Shown piece after piece: positions 10,201 to 18,422 of a stretch of DNA of 59,552 nucleotides; the first letter of the stretch is position 1, and every line of letters begins with the position of its first letter. This DNA comes from Limosilactobacillus sp. (GTDB taxonomy: Bacteria > Bacillota > Bacilli > Lactobacillales > Lactobacillaceae), in the NCBI GenBank assembly GCA_030530845.1, contig JAUMUE010000005.1:1-59552 (forward strand), read 5' to 3'. The position numbers were made by a program, and so were the translations under genes. The notes under the pieces are model-generated. The model saw only the letters and a program-made list of their open reading frames with translations. It was not told the DNA's origin and made no database searches.

Positions 10201-10852
10201 GTTCCAGGTAATCCTTAGCCAGCGCACTCTGGTCAGCTAACGGTTCCAACTGGCCGGAGAGCACACTGATGATGTCATTGACCCGGTTTAAGTTGTCCAT
10301 TGTGGAAGACAGGCGCTTTTCGGCAGTTTCCTTGTTCTTACGGTATTTGGCCACACCGGCGACGGTTTCAATAATCGCACGCCGATCTTCAGGCTTACCG
10401 TTAAAGATTTCTTCAATCCGCCCCTGGGAAATGATCGAGAATGATTCACGACCCAAACCAGAATCGATGAAGAGGTCCACGATGTCTTTCAAGCGGACCT
10501 TTTTACCGTTAATCAGGTATTCAGAGTCCCCGTTACGAAAGAGTTTCCGCGTAATTGTAATTTCTGTAAATTCACTAGCAATATAGTGGTCACTGTTATC
10601 AAGCGTGATTGAAACCATTGCCCGGTTCAGTGGTGCGTGGGAGGTAGATCCGCCGAAGATCACGTCAGCCATCTTGTCACCACGTAATGAGCGCGCAGAT
10701 TGTTCACCCAATACCCAGCGAATTGACTCAATGACGTTACTCTTCCCACTACCATTTGGTCCGACAATCCCGGTCATCCCCTGTTCGAAGTTGATGGTGG
10801 TCTTGCGGGCAAATGATTTAAATCCGTCAATTGTTAAAGACAATAATCGCAT
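7286..10852 (-). CDS. smc: chromosome partition protein SMC
   Basis: The structural-maintenance-of-chromosomes ATPase, which with ScpA and ScpB loads on DNA and extrudes loops for chromosome segregation. It has 1188 residues, the family's normal length. The Walker A motif GPNGSGKSN is at 31-39, followed by long Gln/Lys/Glu-rich coiled coils. The hinge spans about 505-665 and ends near SGAMTGGA. The C-terminal ATPase half carries the signature LLSGGERAL near residue 1090 and the Walker B motif AILDEPEAALDE. It follows rnc by 19 bases, the usual rnc-smc-ftsY order. Confidence 0.98.
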   Translation of the reverse strand: MRLLSLTIDGFKSFARKTTINFEQGMTGIVGPNGSGKSNVIESIRWVLGEQSARSLRGDKMADVIFGGSTSHAPLNRAMVSITLDNSDHYIASEFTEITITRKLFRNGDSEYLINGKKVRLKDIVDLFIDSGLGRESFSIISQGRIEEIFNGKPEDRRAIIETVAGVAKYRKNKETAEKRLSSTMDNLNRVNDIISVLSGQLEPLADQSALAKDYLEQKEQFDRFDQTRIVRDYDSKHDLLKQVRGELSSAQDMSNKYMQELASAEKQLTQLKQERAKLLKDKDATQQTILEQTQLIADIKNERSLSSVKQQQQAQEKSRLDSQLAANKEELADLQGQLDKLLATIKDHTADVVKHQEEQEAAKKLTAGERIKKLQARLADLRNQQIDLLQKQTTLHNEATFLQQSHQQSLSQQKQSNSELQASEQRKAELEEQVKAKQAEIEQQTITLEDSRKEMGTVQKKLSDLNDRYQKTQRQWYQVLGDAHSTQSRIKALQSMEEEYAGYYRGVQSVLKSRNNFAGLAGAVSELIDVPSDLTTAIETVLGGQLQQLVVDTQATGKAIIQFLIRQRAGRVTILPLDTLRKRQPLNIWATIEGMPGYVGRAVDLVKFDKKYQTIVDHLLSNTVVADNLDNATAIARSGRHQVRVVTLDGQLINASGAMTGGANKHQQNGLLSQKNSGKQFEELLAKQEQQAKELEEAVAKLQQSSERGQAKLSELQETVHAQESVLQESKAQAQRLADQVSDVERQIAALRFQNGEQNNQHQSYQDSVAKNKAAQDETDQKLADIKAETAQANDQISQLQTNADNQNEQLNQLNQWLAVARERGQQYRQQEIALRGQIQGKQDTIKKLEQDLDELSKNISAQTNDGQSTKEALESAQQLLDLQQGVLSEHNDKLETLEEKIGDAEASQDRIQGLQHAASDNLNQLNERRVRSEAQIDQLLNRLNEHYSMDIDEARDKADAEISDQDLATRLKLLKRGLDELGDVNISAIDEYNRVKERYDFLKGQQTDLLESRDQLKQTMDEMDGEVKQRFLDTFKKVSVAFDETFRQIFAGGRAKLELTDPDDLLTSGVDIIAQPPGKKNQHMNLLSGGERALTAITLLFAILKVRPVPFAILDEPEAALDEVNVQRFANYLTKFGKTGPQFIVITHRKGTMMGADVLYGVTMQESGISKMVSVDVVDTLNENEE

Positions 10853-10871
10853 GCTAATCTTCTCTCAAAAA

Positions 10872-11570
10872 TTATTTGTTAGAACGTAACGCATCGAGGG
10901 CTCGTTGTGCAGCTTGCATTTCGGCTTGCTTCTTTGATGAACCCGTACCGTCAGCAATCACCTTGCCGTCAGCGGAGACGTTCACGTGGAATTCTGGGGC
11001 GTTTTCTGTCCCCTTTTCATCCAGGATGTGGTATTCAATCACGACATCCCCGTCACGTTGGAGGAATTCTTGCAGGCTGGTCTTTGCGTCAACAGCGTGA
11101 TCAAACCATCCCATGTCCAACTTAGGGAAAATGACCCGACGAATAAACTTTTCAACAGTTGGGCGCCCTTGATCCAGGTACAAAGCTCCGATGAATGATT
11201 CAAAAATATCACAGAGCAGGCTTGGACGTTGGCGGGCACCGGCTAATTCTTCACCGTGGCCCAGACGAATGTATTGGTCAAAATGACATTCCTTCGCAAA
11301 CTTGGAGAAGCTGTCTTCACACACCATTGCGGCACGCAGACGGGTCAAATTCCCCTGCGGTAATTCTGGGAAACGTTTGAAAATATATTCCGAAACGATC
11401 AGTTCCAACACGGCATCGCCAAGAAATTCGATTCGTTCGTAGAATTTGAGGTTTTGATGTGGGTGTTCATTAACGTATGAAGCTTGTGTAAAGGCCTCTG
11501 CTAACAAACTTGGGTTATCAAAATGAATATCAAATTCCTTGGCCAAGTAGTCTTGCAGTTCTTCGATCAT
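10872..11570 (-). CDS. rnc: ribonuclease III
   Basis: RNase III cleaves double-stranded RNA in rRNA precursors and regulatory duplexes. The 232-residue product has the catalytic signature ERIEFLGDAVLEL at 45-57 and a second acidic cluster near CDIFESFIGALYLDQG. A C-terminal double-stranded-RNA-binding domain (about 160-230) ends in the GSSKKQAEMQAAQRAL helix. It is the first gene of rnc-smc-ftsY-ylxM-ffh, and two terminators lie between it and acpP. Confidence 0.97.
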   Translation of the reverse strand: MIEELQDYLAKEFDIHFDNPSLLAEAFTQASYVNEHPHQNLKFYERIEFLGDAVLELIVSEYIFKRFPELPQGNLTRLRAAMVCEDSFSKFAKECHFDQYIRLGHGEELAGARQRPSLLCDIFESFIGALYLDQGRPTVEKFIRRVIFPKLDMGWFDHAVDAKTSLQEFLQRDGDVVIEYHILDEKGTENAPEFHVNVSADGKVIADGTGSSKKQAEMQAAQRALDALRSNK

Positions 11571-11621
11571 GTGTAAAATCCTTTCCGACAGTTAAAACTA
11601 TACATACTTATTTATTATACT

Positions 11622-11649
11622 AAAAAAGCCCGCTTAACGCAGGACTTTT
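11622..11649 (-). terminator. second terminator between acpP and rnc
   Basis: On the minus strand AAAG-T-CCTGC pairs with GCGGG-CTTT around GTTAA, with one bulged T and one G-T pair, followed by six T. It stands about 25 bases downstream of another terminator. Confidence 0.7.
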
Positions 11650-11672
11650 CCTTAAATATCTGAATATATAAA

Positions 11673-11698
11673 AGGGTCAACGAAAATTCGTCAACCCT
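11673..11698 (-). terminator. terminator after acpP
   Basis: On the minus strand AGGGTTGACGAA pairs over 12 positions with TTCGTTGACCCT, including two G-T wobbles, and is followed by TTTTAT. The wobbles would be mismatches on the plus strand, which shows it serves minus-strand transcripts. Confidence 0.8.
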
Positions 11699-11705
11699 CG
11701 CAAAA

Positions 11706-11960
11706 TTAATTTGTGTGTGATTGGATGTAATCAACAACTTCTCCGATAGTGCTGAGCTTATCAGCTTCGTCATCAGAGATTTCTGCACCAAAGACGTCTT
11801 CAAGTTCGAGGACGAATTCAACGATATCGATTGAGTCGGCGTCAAGGTCAGTCCGCAAATTCAATTCATCGGTGATCTTGGCACGGTCAATGTCGAACCG
11901 TTCCCCTACAATTTCAGAAACCTTATTGAAGATGTCAGTGCGCTTTTCATTTTCAGCCAT
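11706..11960 (-). CDS. acpP: acyl carrier protein
   Basis: An 84-residue acidic acyl carrier protein that holds growing fatty acyl chains on 4'-phosphopantetheine. The attachment serine is Ser43 in DLDADSIDIVEF (DSI rather than the commonest DSL). It lies 39 bases after plsX, the usual lactobacillus pairing, and is closed by two tandem terminators. Codon use and length are ordinary. Confidence 0.95.
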   Translation of the reverse strand: MAENEKRTDIFNKVSEIVGERFDIDRAKITDELNLRTDLDADSIDIVEFVLELEDVFGAEISDDEADKLSTIGEVVDYIQSHTN

Positions 11961-11999
11961 GGTTAATAACCTCTCCTTATTAAATACGATTATATTTTA

Positions 12000-13031
12000 T
12001 TAGTTTTCTTCGCTCTTGTCTACAGAAGATTCTTGGCTGAAGAATTCAACAGTCTTGTCAATTACGCCGGATTCAAGCATTGCGTGGATTTGACCGATTG
12101 TGCTCTTTACGGCGTCAGCATCTGATGAACCGTGAGTCTTGACCACTGGGGCCTTCAAACCGAGCATTCCAGCACCACCGTAGTTAGAAGTCTTCATAAC
12201 CTTACCGATCTTGTGGAAGACTGGCTTCAAGAAGAGGTAACCAATCTTGGCGCGGAGTCCACCATTCATGATACCGTTCTTGATCAAAGTCAGTAACATC
12301 TTAGCAGTACCTTCAGTGGCCTTCAACGCAGCATTGGCGGTCCAACCATCGCTGACAACAACATCTGCGTGGCCGTAAAGCAGGTCGCCGGATTCGATGT
12401 TACCGACGAAGTTCAGGCCTTCTTCCTTGTTGAGTGCTTGCCAAACAGCCTTGTGGAGCTTATCACCCTTATCTTCTTCGGCACCGTTGTTCAGCAGTGC
12501 GACACGGGGGTTTTCGACATTGAGGACGTTTTCGGCGTAGAACTTACCCAGGTAAGCGTAGTCGACCAGGTTACGTTCCTTACTTTCGGCATTGGCACCG
12601 GAGTCGAGGTAAACGAAACTCTTGCGGTCAGATCCTGGTTGGGTGATTGGCAAGATACTAGTCAAGCCAGGACGGTCGATTCCCTTGATCCGACCAACTA
12701 CGAAGATCCCGGCAGCTAATACGGCACCGGTGTTACCTGCAGAAAGGAAGGCATCTGCTTCGCCGTCCTTGACCGCCTTAGCAGCACGGACGATGGATGA
12801 ATCCTTCTTCTTGCGGATTGCACGAACGGGTTCTTCACCCATTTCGATTTCTTCAGTCGTTTCTACAATTGTCAAACGGTCTTCGTTCTTAATGAATGGC
12901 TTAACCTTTTCAGGGTTACCAAACAGCAAGAATTCGATGTCTGAGTACATATCACGAGCTTGTTCTACACCTTCAATAATGGCTTGAGGAGCATTGTCCC
13001 CACCCATTGCGTCAACAGCAATTTTCATCAT
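12000..13031 (-). CDS. plsX: phosphate acyltransferase PlsX
   Basis: PlsX converts acyl-ACP to acyl-phosphate, the acyl donor for PlsY in phosphatidic acid synthesis. The 343-residue product begins KIAVDAMGGDNAPQ. It contains VRAIRKKKDSS, FLSAGNTGAVLAAG and NYGGAGMLG, all typical. Two ATG codons are in tandem (13031, 13028), and GGAGAG upstream fits either. It follows recG by 12 bases. Confidence 0.96.
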   Translation of the reverse strand: MMKIAVDAMGGDNAPQAIIEGVEQARDMYSDIEFLLFGNPEKVKPFIKNEDRLTIVETTEEIEMGEEPVRAIRKKKDSSIVRAAKAVKDGEADAFLSAGNTGAVLAAGIFVVGRIKGIDRPGLTSILPITQPGSDRKSFVYLDSGANAESKERNLVDYAYLGKFYAENVLNVENPRVALLNNGAEEDKGDKLHKAVWQALNKEEGLNFVGNIESGDLLYGHADVVVSDGWTANAALKATEGTAKMLLTLIKNGIMNGGLRAKIGYLFLKPVFHKIGKVMKTSNYGGAGMLGLKAPVVKTHGSSDADAVKSTIGQIHAMLESGVIDKTVEFFSQESSVDKSEEN

Positions 13032-13043
13032 GTTTATTCTCTC

Positions 13044-15080
13044 CTAATCAAAGTGTGTTTCGAGTTGGTGCCGCTGCAAATAGAGCACCAGAGGTTGATT
13101 GTCGTCTTCTTCGTCCCAGTGCGGTGTCTGAAGCAGACTAGCAGCGTCAGAACGGGCAATTTGTAAGATCTTCAAATCGCCAACCGGGTCACCGACTTTA
13201 AAATCAGGAACACCGGATTGCTTGTTACCGAGGATGTCACCAGCACCACGCAGTTCCATGTCCTTTTGTGCCACAACGAATCCGTCATTGGTCGAAACCA
13301 TCGTCGTCATCCGCTCCTTACCTTCGTCGGTCTTAGGATCAGCCAACAAAAGACAGTATGATTGGCGGTCACCACGACCAACCCGGCCCCGCAGTTGGTG
13401 GAGCTGAGCAAGTCCGAAGCGGTCGGCATTGTAGATCATCATCACGGTGGCGTTGGGATTGTCGACCCCAACTTCGATCACCGTGGTGGAAACCAGGACT
13501 TGGACGTTGCCAGCTTGGAATTCATGCATCACCGCATCCTTTTCATCCGCCGTCATCCGTCCGTGAAGGAGTCCAACCTTGTACTTAGGTTCAAAGTACT
13601 TATCTAATTCATTATACAGGTCCGTGGCGTTTTGCACATCTAAAGCTTCCGATTCTTCAATCAGCGGACTGACAATATATGCCTGCGCACCTTCTGCCAA
13701 CTGGTCGGTCAAAAAGTGGAGTGCTTCGCTTTGTTGGTTAACCTTGAGCCAGCGAGTTTCAATGGGCTTCCGTCCCGCAGGCAGTTCGTCGATAATCGAC
13801 ACGTCCATTTCACCATAGGCAGTGATTGCCAGGGTCCGGGGAATCGGGGTCGCGGTCATAGCGAGAACATCGGGGTTATTTCCCTTCTCCCGCAAGGTTT
13901 GACGTTGATTAACCCCGAATCGGTGCTGTTCATCGGTGATCACAAGACCAAGGTTGGCGTACTCGACGTCATCCTGGATCAGTGCGTGGGTCCCAATGAT
14001 CAGATTGATGTCGCCACGCTTGATCGCAGTGTTGAGCTGGTTGTGCTGCTTCTTGGTTAAGGACCCTGTCAGCAGGCCAACCTGGACATAAGTGCCATCA
14101 AAGACTTTAGCCAGTTTCTCGGCGTGCTGGGCAGCCAGAATTTCCGTCGGTGCCATCAATGCAGCCTGATAACCAGCAGAAATGGCAGCAAAAATCGCAA
14201 TCGCAGCGACAATCGTCTTACCAGAACCAACATCCCCTTGCAGAAGGCGATTCATCTGGTATGGCGCGCGCAGGTCACGACAAATTTCGTTGACAACCCG
14301 CTTTTGGGCGCCCGTCAGTTCAAAGCCGATACTGGAAATAAAGTCCTTCAGCTCATCGTTACGGTAGAGAATCTTGTTTCCATCCTTTTGCCGGTTAGCT
14401 TGGCGAATCGACTGGAGTCGGAGTTGGAAGAGGAAAAATTCTTCGTAGGTTGCTGTCCGCCGTGCTGCTTGGGCAAGGCTAGAATTAGCGGGGAAATGAA
14501 GGTCCTTAATCATCTCACGGCGGTCCATCAAACGGTAATGGTCACGCAGAGCCTTTGGGAGCAGAGTTGGAATGACGTTTTGGTAGTCATCGTATGCTTG
14601 CTTGATTAGGCTCTTGAGCGTTGACTGCTTGATGTGCTTGTTGACAGAATAGATCGCACCGGAGTCCTTCTTATCAGGGTCGGCGCTTTCGATCATCTTA
14701 TTAGCGGTCACCTGCATCCGCTGTGCATCCCACTTACCCAGCACCGTGACGGTCTTGCCGAGCTCCACCTTCTTTTCCAGGTAGGCTTGGTTGAAAAAGG
14801 TCACCATGATTACTTGTTGACCGACCTGCATCCGGAATGCTAACCGACTGCGCCGATATCCGAACCGGCTGAGGAGTGGTTCAGAGACGATTTCACCTTC
14901 GACAGTCACCTTTTGCCGGTCCTTGGCAGTCGTCAAATCGACCGGTGTGACGTCATCGTAGCGAGTTGGGTAATATGAAAGCAGGTCTTCAATGGTATCA
15001 ATACCGAGCGTTGCTAAATCCGCAACCCGCTTGGGACCAACACCCTTAAGTTCTGCGACTGAATCTTGCAGGCTTTTCAC
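13044..15080 (-). CDS. recG: ATP-dependent DNA helicase RecG
   Basis: RecG remodels stalled replication forks and Holliday junctions. The open frame reaches 15131, but that stretch overlaps a terminator hairpin and has no ribosome binding site. GTG at 15080 has GAGGAG 8 bases upstream, so I place the start there, giving 678 residues, the usual size. It has an N-terminal wedge/OB domain, then superfamily 2 helicase motifs: Walker A GDVGSGKT near 281-288, DEQH near 381, AMTATPIPRT and QLRGRVGRG. It lies downstream of fakA across the hairpin and is followed by plsX. Confidence 0.96.
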   Translation of the reverse strand: MKSLQDSVAELKGVGPKRVADLATLGIDTIEDLLSYYPTRYDDVTPVDLTTAKDRQKVTVEGEIVSEPLLSRFGYRRSRLAFRMQVGQQVIMVTFFNQAYLEKKVELGKTVTVLGKWDAQRMQVTANKMIESADPDKKDSGAIYSVNKHIKQSTLKSLIKQAYDDYQNVIPTLLPKALRDHYRLMDRREMIKDLHFPANSSLAQAARRTATYEEFFLFQLRLQSIRQANRQKDGNKILYRNDELKDFISSIGFELTGAQKRVVNEICRDLRAPYQMNRLLQGDVGSGKTIVAAIAIFAAISAGYQAALMAPTEILAAQHAEKLAKVFDGTYVQVGLLTGSLTKKQHNQLNTAIKRGDINLIIGTHALIQDDVEYANLGLVITDEQHRFGVNQRQTLREKGNNPDVLAMTATPIPRTLAITAYGEMDVSIIDELPAGRKPIETRWLKVNQQSEALHFLTDQLAEGAQAYIVSPLIEESEALDVQNATDLYNELDKYFEPKYKVGLLHGRMTADEKDAVMHEFQAGNVQVLVSTTVIEVGVDNPNATVMMIYNADRFGLAQLHQLRGRVGRGDRQSYCLLLADPKTDEGKERMTTMVSTNDGFVVAQKDMELRGAGDILGNKQSGVPDFKVGDPVGDLKILQIARSDAASLLQTPHWDEEDDNQPLVLYLQRHQLETHFD

Positions 15081-15104
15081 TTTTACCACTCCTCTCTTTA
15101 TGAC

Positions 15105-15133
15105 AAAAAAGGATGTGACATACGCCAACATCC
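15105..15133 (-). terminator. hairpin between fakA and recG
   Basis: GGATGT and ACATCC form a 6-bp stem with an 11-base loop, followed on the minus strand by six T. It lies 13 bases past the fakA stop and 25 bases before the recG GTG, so it is probably a leaky intra-cluster terminator. Confidence 0.65.
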
Positions 15134-15146
15134 CTTTGCTTTGTGA

Positions 15147-16862
15147 TTATTCTACTGAGATCAAGTATGGGTAAACTGGTTGGCCACCCGAGTAGATTTG
15201 AACATCGATTTCGTCATCAATGTCTTCTACTGCTTCTTGGATTGCCTGTGCAGTTTCTTCGTCACCATCTTCACCGTAGAGGATCGTCACAATTTCACTA
15301 TCTTCATCTAACATCTTCTTGACCATTTCGATCGCCGCGGTCTTCAGATCTGGATCAGTTTCCACAATCTTACCGTCGACGATACCGAGATAGTCATTTT
15401 GGTGGATTTCCAAACCGTCAATCGTGGTGTCACGAACGGCGTGGGTCACTTCACCACTGGCTACTGAATCAAGGTTAGATTCCATGTTTTCCTTGTTAGT
15501 GTCAAGGTCAGCTTCTTGGTTATATTCAAGCATTGCGGACATGCATTGTGCAATCGTCTTTGCGTGAACAACCGCAGTAGGAATGTCTGCCACTTCAGCA
15601 GCTTGTTCAGCGGTCATAAAGATATTACCGTTGTTAGGAAGTACCAGGGCCTTCTTTGCACCAGAATTGTTAATTGCATCAACGATATCTTGGGTACTTG
15701 GGTTCATAGTTTGGCCACCGGAGATGATGTGAGTAACACCAAGGCTCTTGAGCAGCTTGATGATACCGTCACCAGAAGCAACCGCAATCACAGCAGTATC
15801 AACTGTTTCTTGTTGTTCCTTCTTTGCACGTTCGATTGGACTCTCTTCTTGTGCTTGTTCACTAGATTCTTCGTCGTGTTCCATGATTTCTTCTTGTTGC
15901 CATACCATGTTGTGGATTTCAACAGTTTGAAGATCACCAAATTGTTGACCCCAACTTAAGACCTTGCCTGGGTGTTCAGTGTGAACGTGGACACGGACAA
16001 CAGAATCGTCGTTGAGTACAAGGAGACTGTCACCTAAGTCAGCCAGGTAGTTGTAGAAGGTGTCGTAGTCGAACTTTTGCGTAACTTGCTTACCCTTACC
16101 AATGCGGACCAACATTTGAGTACAGTATGTGTACTTGATGTCAGCTGGGTCGAGCTTACCTTGGACACTTTGGCGATCCATGGCATTGACCATTTCATCT
16201 ACTTCGGCCTTAGCGGGCTTGTAATCATCACTCTTAGCAACTTCTTTACCACTAAGAGATTCGTCAAAGGCTTCTAAGACGTATACCAAACCTTGACCAC
16301 CAGAGTCGACAACGCCAACTTCTTTCAGAACTGGCAAGAGGTCTGGAGTCTTTTGCAGTGCGACCTTACTTGCTTCGTAAATGGCGTTAACGATTTCTAA
16401 GAGGTCACCGGTTTCTTTGATCTTGTTTAAACCAGCTTGGGCAGATTCACGGACAACAGTCAAAATCGTACCTTCAGTAGGCTTCATAACCGCCTTGTAA
16501 GCGACCTTAGCACCATTAGCGTATGCTTCGACAAAATCGCGGGCAGTCAAGATGTCCTTGCCTTCTGCACCCTTAGCAAAACCACGGAAAATTTGGGAAA
16601 GGATAACACCGGAATTACCGCGGGCACCCATCAAAAGTCCCTTAGCTAAGGCAGCACTCAAGTCGCCTACCTTGTCACTGGATTCTTCTCGTTCGTACTT
16701 AGCACCACTAGCCATGGATGAAGCCATGTTGGTCCCAGTATCACCATCAGGAACTGGGAAAACATTCAAGGAATTGATGAATTCTGCTTGTTGATTTAAC
16801 TTATCAGCAGCAGCTTGAACCATTTTGCCAAATTCGAGCTTTGTAATTTGTGTAACAGCCAA
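15147..16862 (-). CDS. fakA: fatty acid kinase catalytic subunit FakA (DAK/DegV family, YloV)
   Basis: FakA phosphorylates fatty acids carried by DegV-type FakB proteins, giving the acyl-phosphate used by PlsY. The 571-residue protein has an N-terminal DAK2 (DhaL) domain with the nucleotide/Mg motif VPDGDTGTN at 37-45 and GNSGVILSQ. A middle linker is rich in Glu and Gln, and the C-terminal domain contains ISGGQTMNPS and VLPNNGNI. The start is TTG at 16862 with GGAGG 9 bases upstream. It follows yloU/asp23, the standard order, and shares a lipid theme with plsX and acpP downstream. Confidence 0.93.
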   Translation of the reverse strand: MAVTQITKLEFGKMVQAAADKLNQQAEFINSLNVFPVPDGDTGTNMASSMASGAKYEREESSDKVGDLSAALAKGLLMGARGNSGVILSQIFRGFAKGAEGKDILTARDFVEAYANGAKVAYKAVMKPTEGTILTVVRESAQAGLNKIKETGDLLEIVNAIYEASKVALQKTPDLLPVLKEVGVVDSGGQGLVYVLEAFDESLSGKEVAKSDDYKPAKAEVDEMVNAMDRQSVQGKLDPADIKYTYCTQMLVRIGKGKQVTQKFDYDTFYNYLADLGDSLLVLNDDSVVRVHVHTEHPGKVLSWGQQFGDLQTVEIHNMVWQQEEIMEHDEESSEQAQEESPIERAKKEQQETVDTAVIAVASGDGIIKLLKSLGVTHIISGGQTMNPSTQDIVDAINNSGAKKALVLPNNGNIFMTAEQAAEVADIPTAVVHAKTIAQCMSAMLEYNQEADLDTNKENMESNLDSVASGEVTHAVRDTTIDGLEIHQNDYLGIVDGKIVETDPDLKTAAIEMVKKMLDEDSEIVTILYGEDGDEETAQAIQEAVEDIDDEIDVQIYSGGQPVYPYLISVE

Positions 16863-16887
16863 TTAAAGTTTCCTCCCGTGCAACATA

Positions 16888-17250
16888 TTAGTCTTCGGTT
16901 GAGCGCACACCTTGTACGCACACGTTAACTGCATCTGCAGTAATGCCCAGCATTGATTCGAGGTTGTACTTCACCTTTGCTTGGACACTCTTTGACACTT
17001 CTGAAATCTTGGTGCCGTAGCTAACAATAATGTGAACGTCGACAACGATTCCATTATCTTGTTGGCGAACAACAACACCCTTGTTGAAGTTTTCACGACG
17101 GAGAATTTGGTTCACACCGTCACGAACTGGGTTACGGCTTGCCATACCAACAACACCGTAATTATCCGTAGCAGCACCACCAACAACTGATGAAATCACA
17201 TCATTATCAATGTCGATTGTTCCAGCCTTTGTCTTAATCTTTACCGCCAT
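16888..17250 (-). CDS. Asp23/Gls24 family envelope stress protein (YloU)
   Basis: A 120-residue member of the Asp23/YloU family (DUF322), small alkaline-shock-type proteins usually encoded directly before fakA. The core reads VISSVVGGAATDNYGVVGMAS, with a later VDVHIIVSYGTKI segment. The frame is open 7 codons further, but ATG at 17250 has AGGAGG 8 bases upstream. The molecular role is not established. It is a paralogue of the gene at 36918-37355. Confidence 0.92.
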   Translation of the reverse strand: MAVKIKTKAGTIDIDNDVISSVVGGAATDNYGVVGMASRNPVRDGVNQILRRENFNKGVVVRQQDNGIVVDVHIIVSYGTKISEVSKSVQAKVKYNLESMLGITADAVNVCVQGVRSTED

Positions 17251-17362
17251 CGCTATGGCCTCCTGTCTCATTTTAAAAATTCAAGTCATACTCATTAACA
17301 ATATGATAGCATAGCACATTATTAATAGAAAGTAACCCCGGTTAACCGTGTTACTAACCATT

Positions 17363-17392
17363 CAAAAAAATAAGCCGCCCAGATTGGACGGC
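17363..17392 (-). terminator. rpmB terminator
   Basis: GCCGTCC pairs with GGGCGGC (one T-G pair) around AATCT, then TTA and seven T on the minus strand, just past the rpmB stop. Confidence 0.8.
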
Positions 17393-17404
17393 ATCATTTT
17401 TTAA

Positions 17405-17590
17405 TTAAACCCGAGTCACTTTACCGGACTTTAAGGTACGTGCAGTAACGTAAACCTTCTTAGGCTTACCGTTAACCAAGATGGTTACCTTTTGCAAATT
17501 AGGCTTCCAGCTACGACGACTTGAGTTAAGGGCGTGAGAACGCTTGTTACCAAAGCGTGTCCGTTTACCGTTGATAAAATCTTTAGCCAT
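17405..17590 (-). CDS. rpmB: 50S ribosomal protein L28
   Basis: L28, 61 residues, starts [20 protein letters not shown] and contains TRTSWKPN-like [12 protein letters not shown], as in the family. There is no Cys pair in the N-terminal part, so this is the zinc-free form. It is monocistronic, with its own promoter and terminator. In Bacillus the orthologue faces away from yloU, but here both read in the same direction. Confidence 0.97.
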   Translation of the reverse strand: MAKDFINGKRTRFGNKRSHALNSSRRSWKPNLQKVTILVNGKPKKVYVTARTLKSGKVTRV

Positions 17591-17655
17591 TGGTGATACC
17601 CTCCTCTTTAATTCATTATTAATATACGCATTTCTGCGAGATAACTCACCTAATT

Positions 17656-17684
17656 AATTTACCATAGCACTCAAAACATTGCAA
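17656..17684 (-). promoter_or_regulatory. rpmB promoter
   Basis: TTGCAA (17679-17684), 17-base spacer, TAAATT (17656-17661) on the minus strand, with a TGG just before the -10 (extended -10 form). Confidence 0.6.
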
Positions 17685-17714
17685 CAGTTTGTTTCAAGTA
17701 TTTTTCCTTGACAC

Positions 17715-18371
17715 TTAATTACCGAGTTGATCGCAGGATTGAATTACTGCGATAACCCCGTCTGTAAAGGAAAAGTGGTTCTTTTCGCCAACAAATTCAT
17801 TGCTTGACCAAGAGAACGGAATGTTGCCTGACCAATCCTTTAAGGGGTATTTTTCGTCGACCAGGGTCAGGCCACGTACTGGCGTCAAGTTGACGAATGC
17901 CAGGTACTTCATCCCCGCCAACTTAGTGATTTCATATTCACCCGGTCGGTAATAGTTGACCGTGTTTTGCCGGTCAATGAACTGGATCTTGGTCAGGTAA
18001 TCTGCAAAGTCCTCCTCTAATGGAAGAAAGAGGTTTGACAGCAAGTGATCCAGTCGGCCTCCAGTCGCACCAAAGATATCGATCTGGTCTGGTTGGTACT
18101 TGTCGATTGCCAGCTTAACCCCGAGCTGGGTGTCAGTGAAGTCCTTTTCTGGCGGGAAAATTTCGATTTCTGCGAGTTGTGACTTCAATTTGGCGAATTC
18201 GTCATCACTGGTGGAATCAAAATCGCCAATCGCTGCCACCGGTTTAATTCCCCACTGTAGCAGTCTGGTAGCGCAGTAATCAGCAGCCACCCACGGCTCA
18301 TCTTTTCTATTTAAAATTTCATCTTGTGGAACCATCTCAACTGGTCCACCCACGAGGATATTTACCCGCAT
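17715..18371 (-). CDS. thiN: thiamine diphosphokinase
   Basis: ThiN transfers diphosphate from ATP to thiamine to make the cofactor TPP. The 218-residue product has the family's GDFDSTSDDE motif, FPPEKDFTDTQLG and IFGATGGRLDHLLSN, which together bind Mg-ATP and thiamine. It lies downstream of rpe, as in other Firmicutes, but a terminator-like hairpin separates them, so expression may be lower than for the upstream genes. Confidence 0.95.
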   Translation of the reverse strand: MRVNILVGGPVEMVPQDEILNRKDEPWVAADYCATRLLQWGIKPVAAIGDFDSTSDDEFAKLKSQLAEIEIFPPEKDFTDTQLGVKLAIDKYQPDQIDIFGATGGRLDHLLSNLFLPLEEDFADYLTKIQFIDRQNTVNYYRPGEYEITKLAGMKYLAFVNLTPVRGLTLVDEKYPLKDWSGNIPFSWSSNEFVGEKNHFSFTDGVIAVIQSCDQLGN

Positions 18372-18385
18372 GACATACTCCTTAA

Positions 18386-18415
18386 CAAAAAGAGCCCCGC
18401 AAAATAGTGGGACTC
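18386..18415 (-). terminator. hairpin between rpe and thiN
   Basis: GAGTCCC pairs with GGGGCTC (one T-G pair) over 7 bp, followed on the minus strand by five T and then the thiN ribosome binding site AAGGAG. It has the form of an intrinsic terminator at an internal operon boundary. Confidence 0.7.
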
Positions 18416-18422
18416 GAATAAA

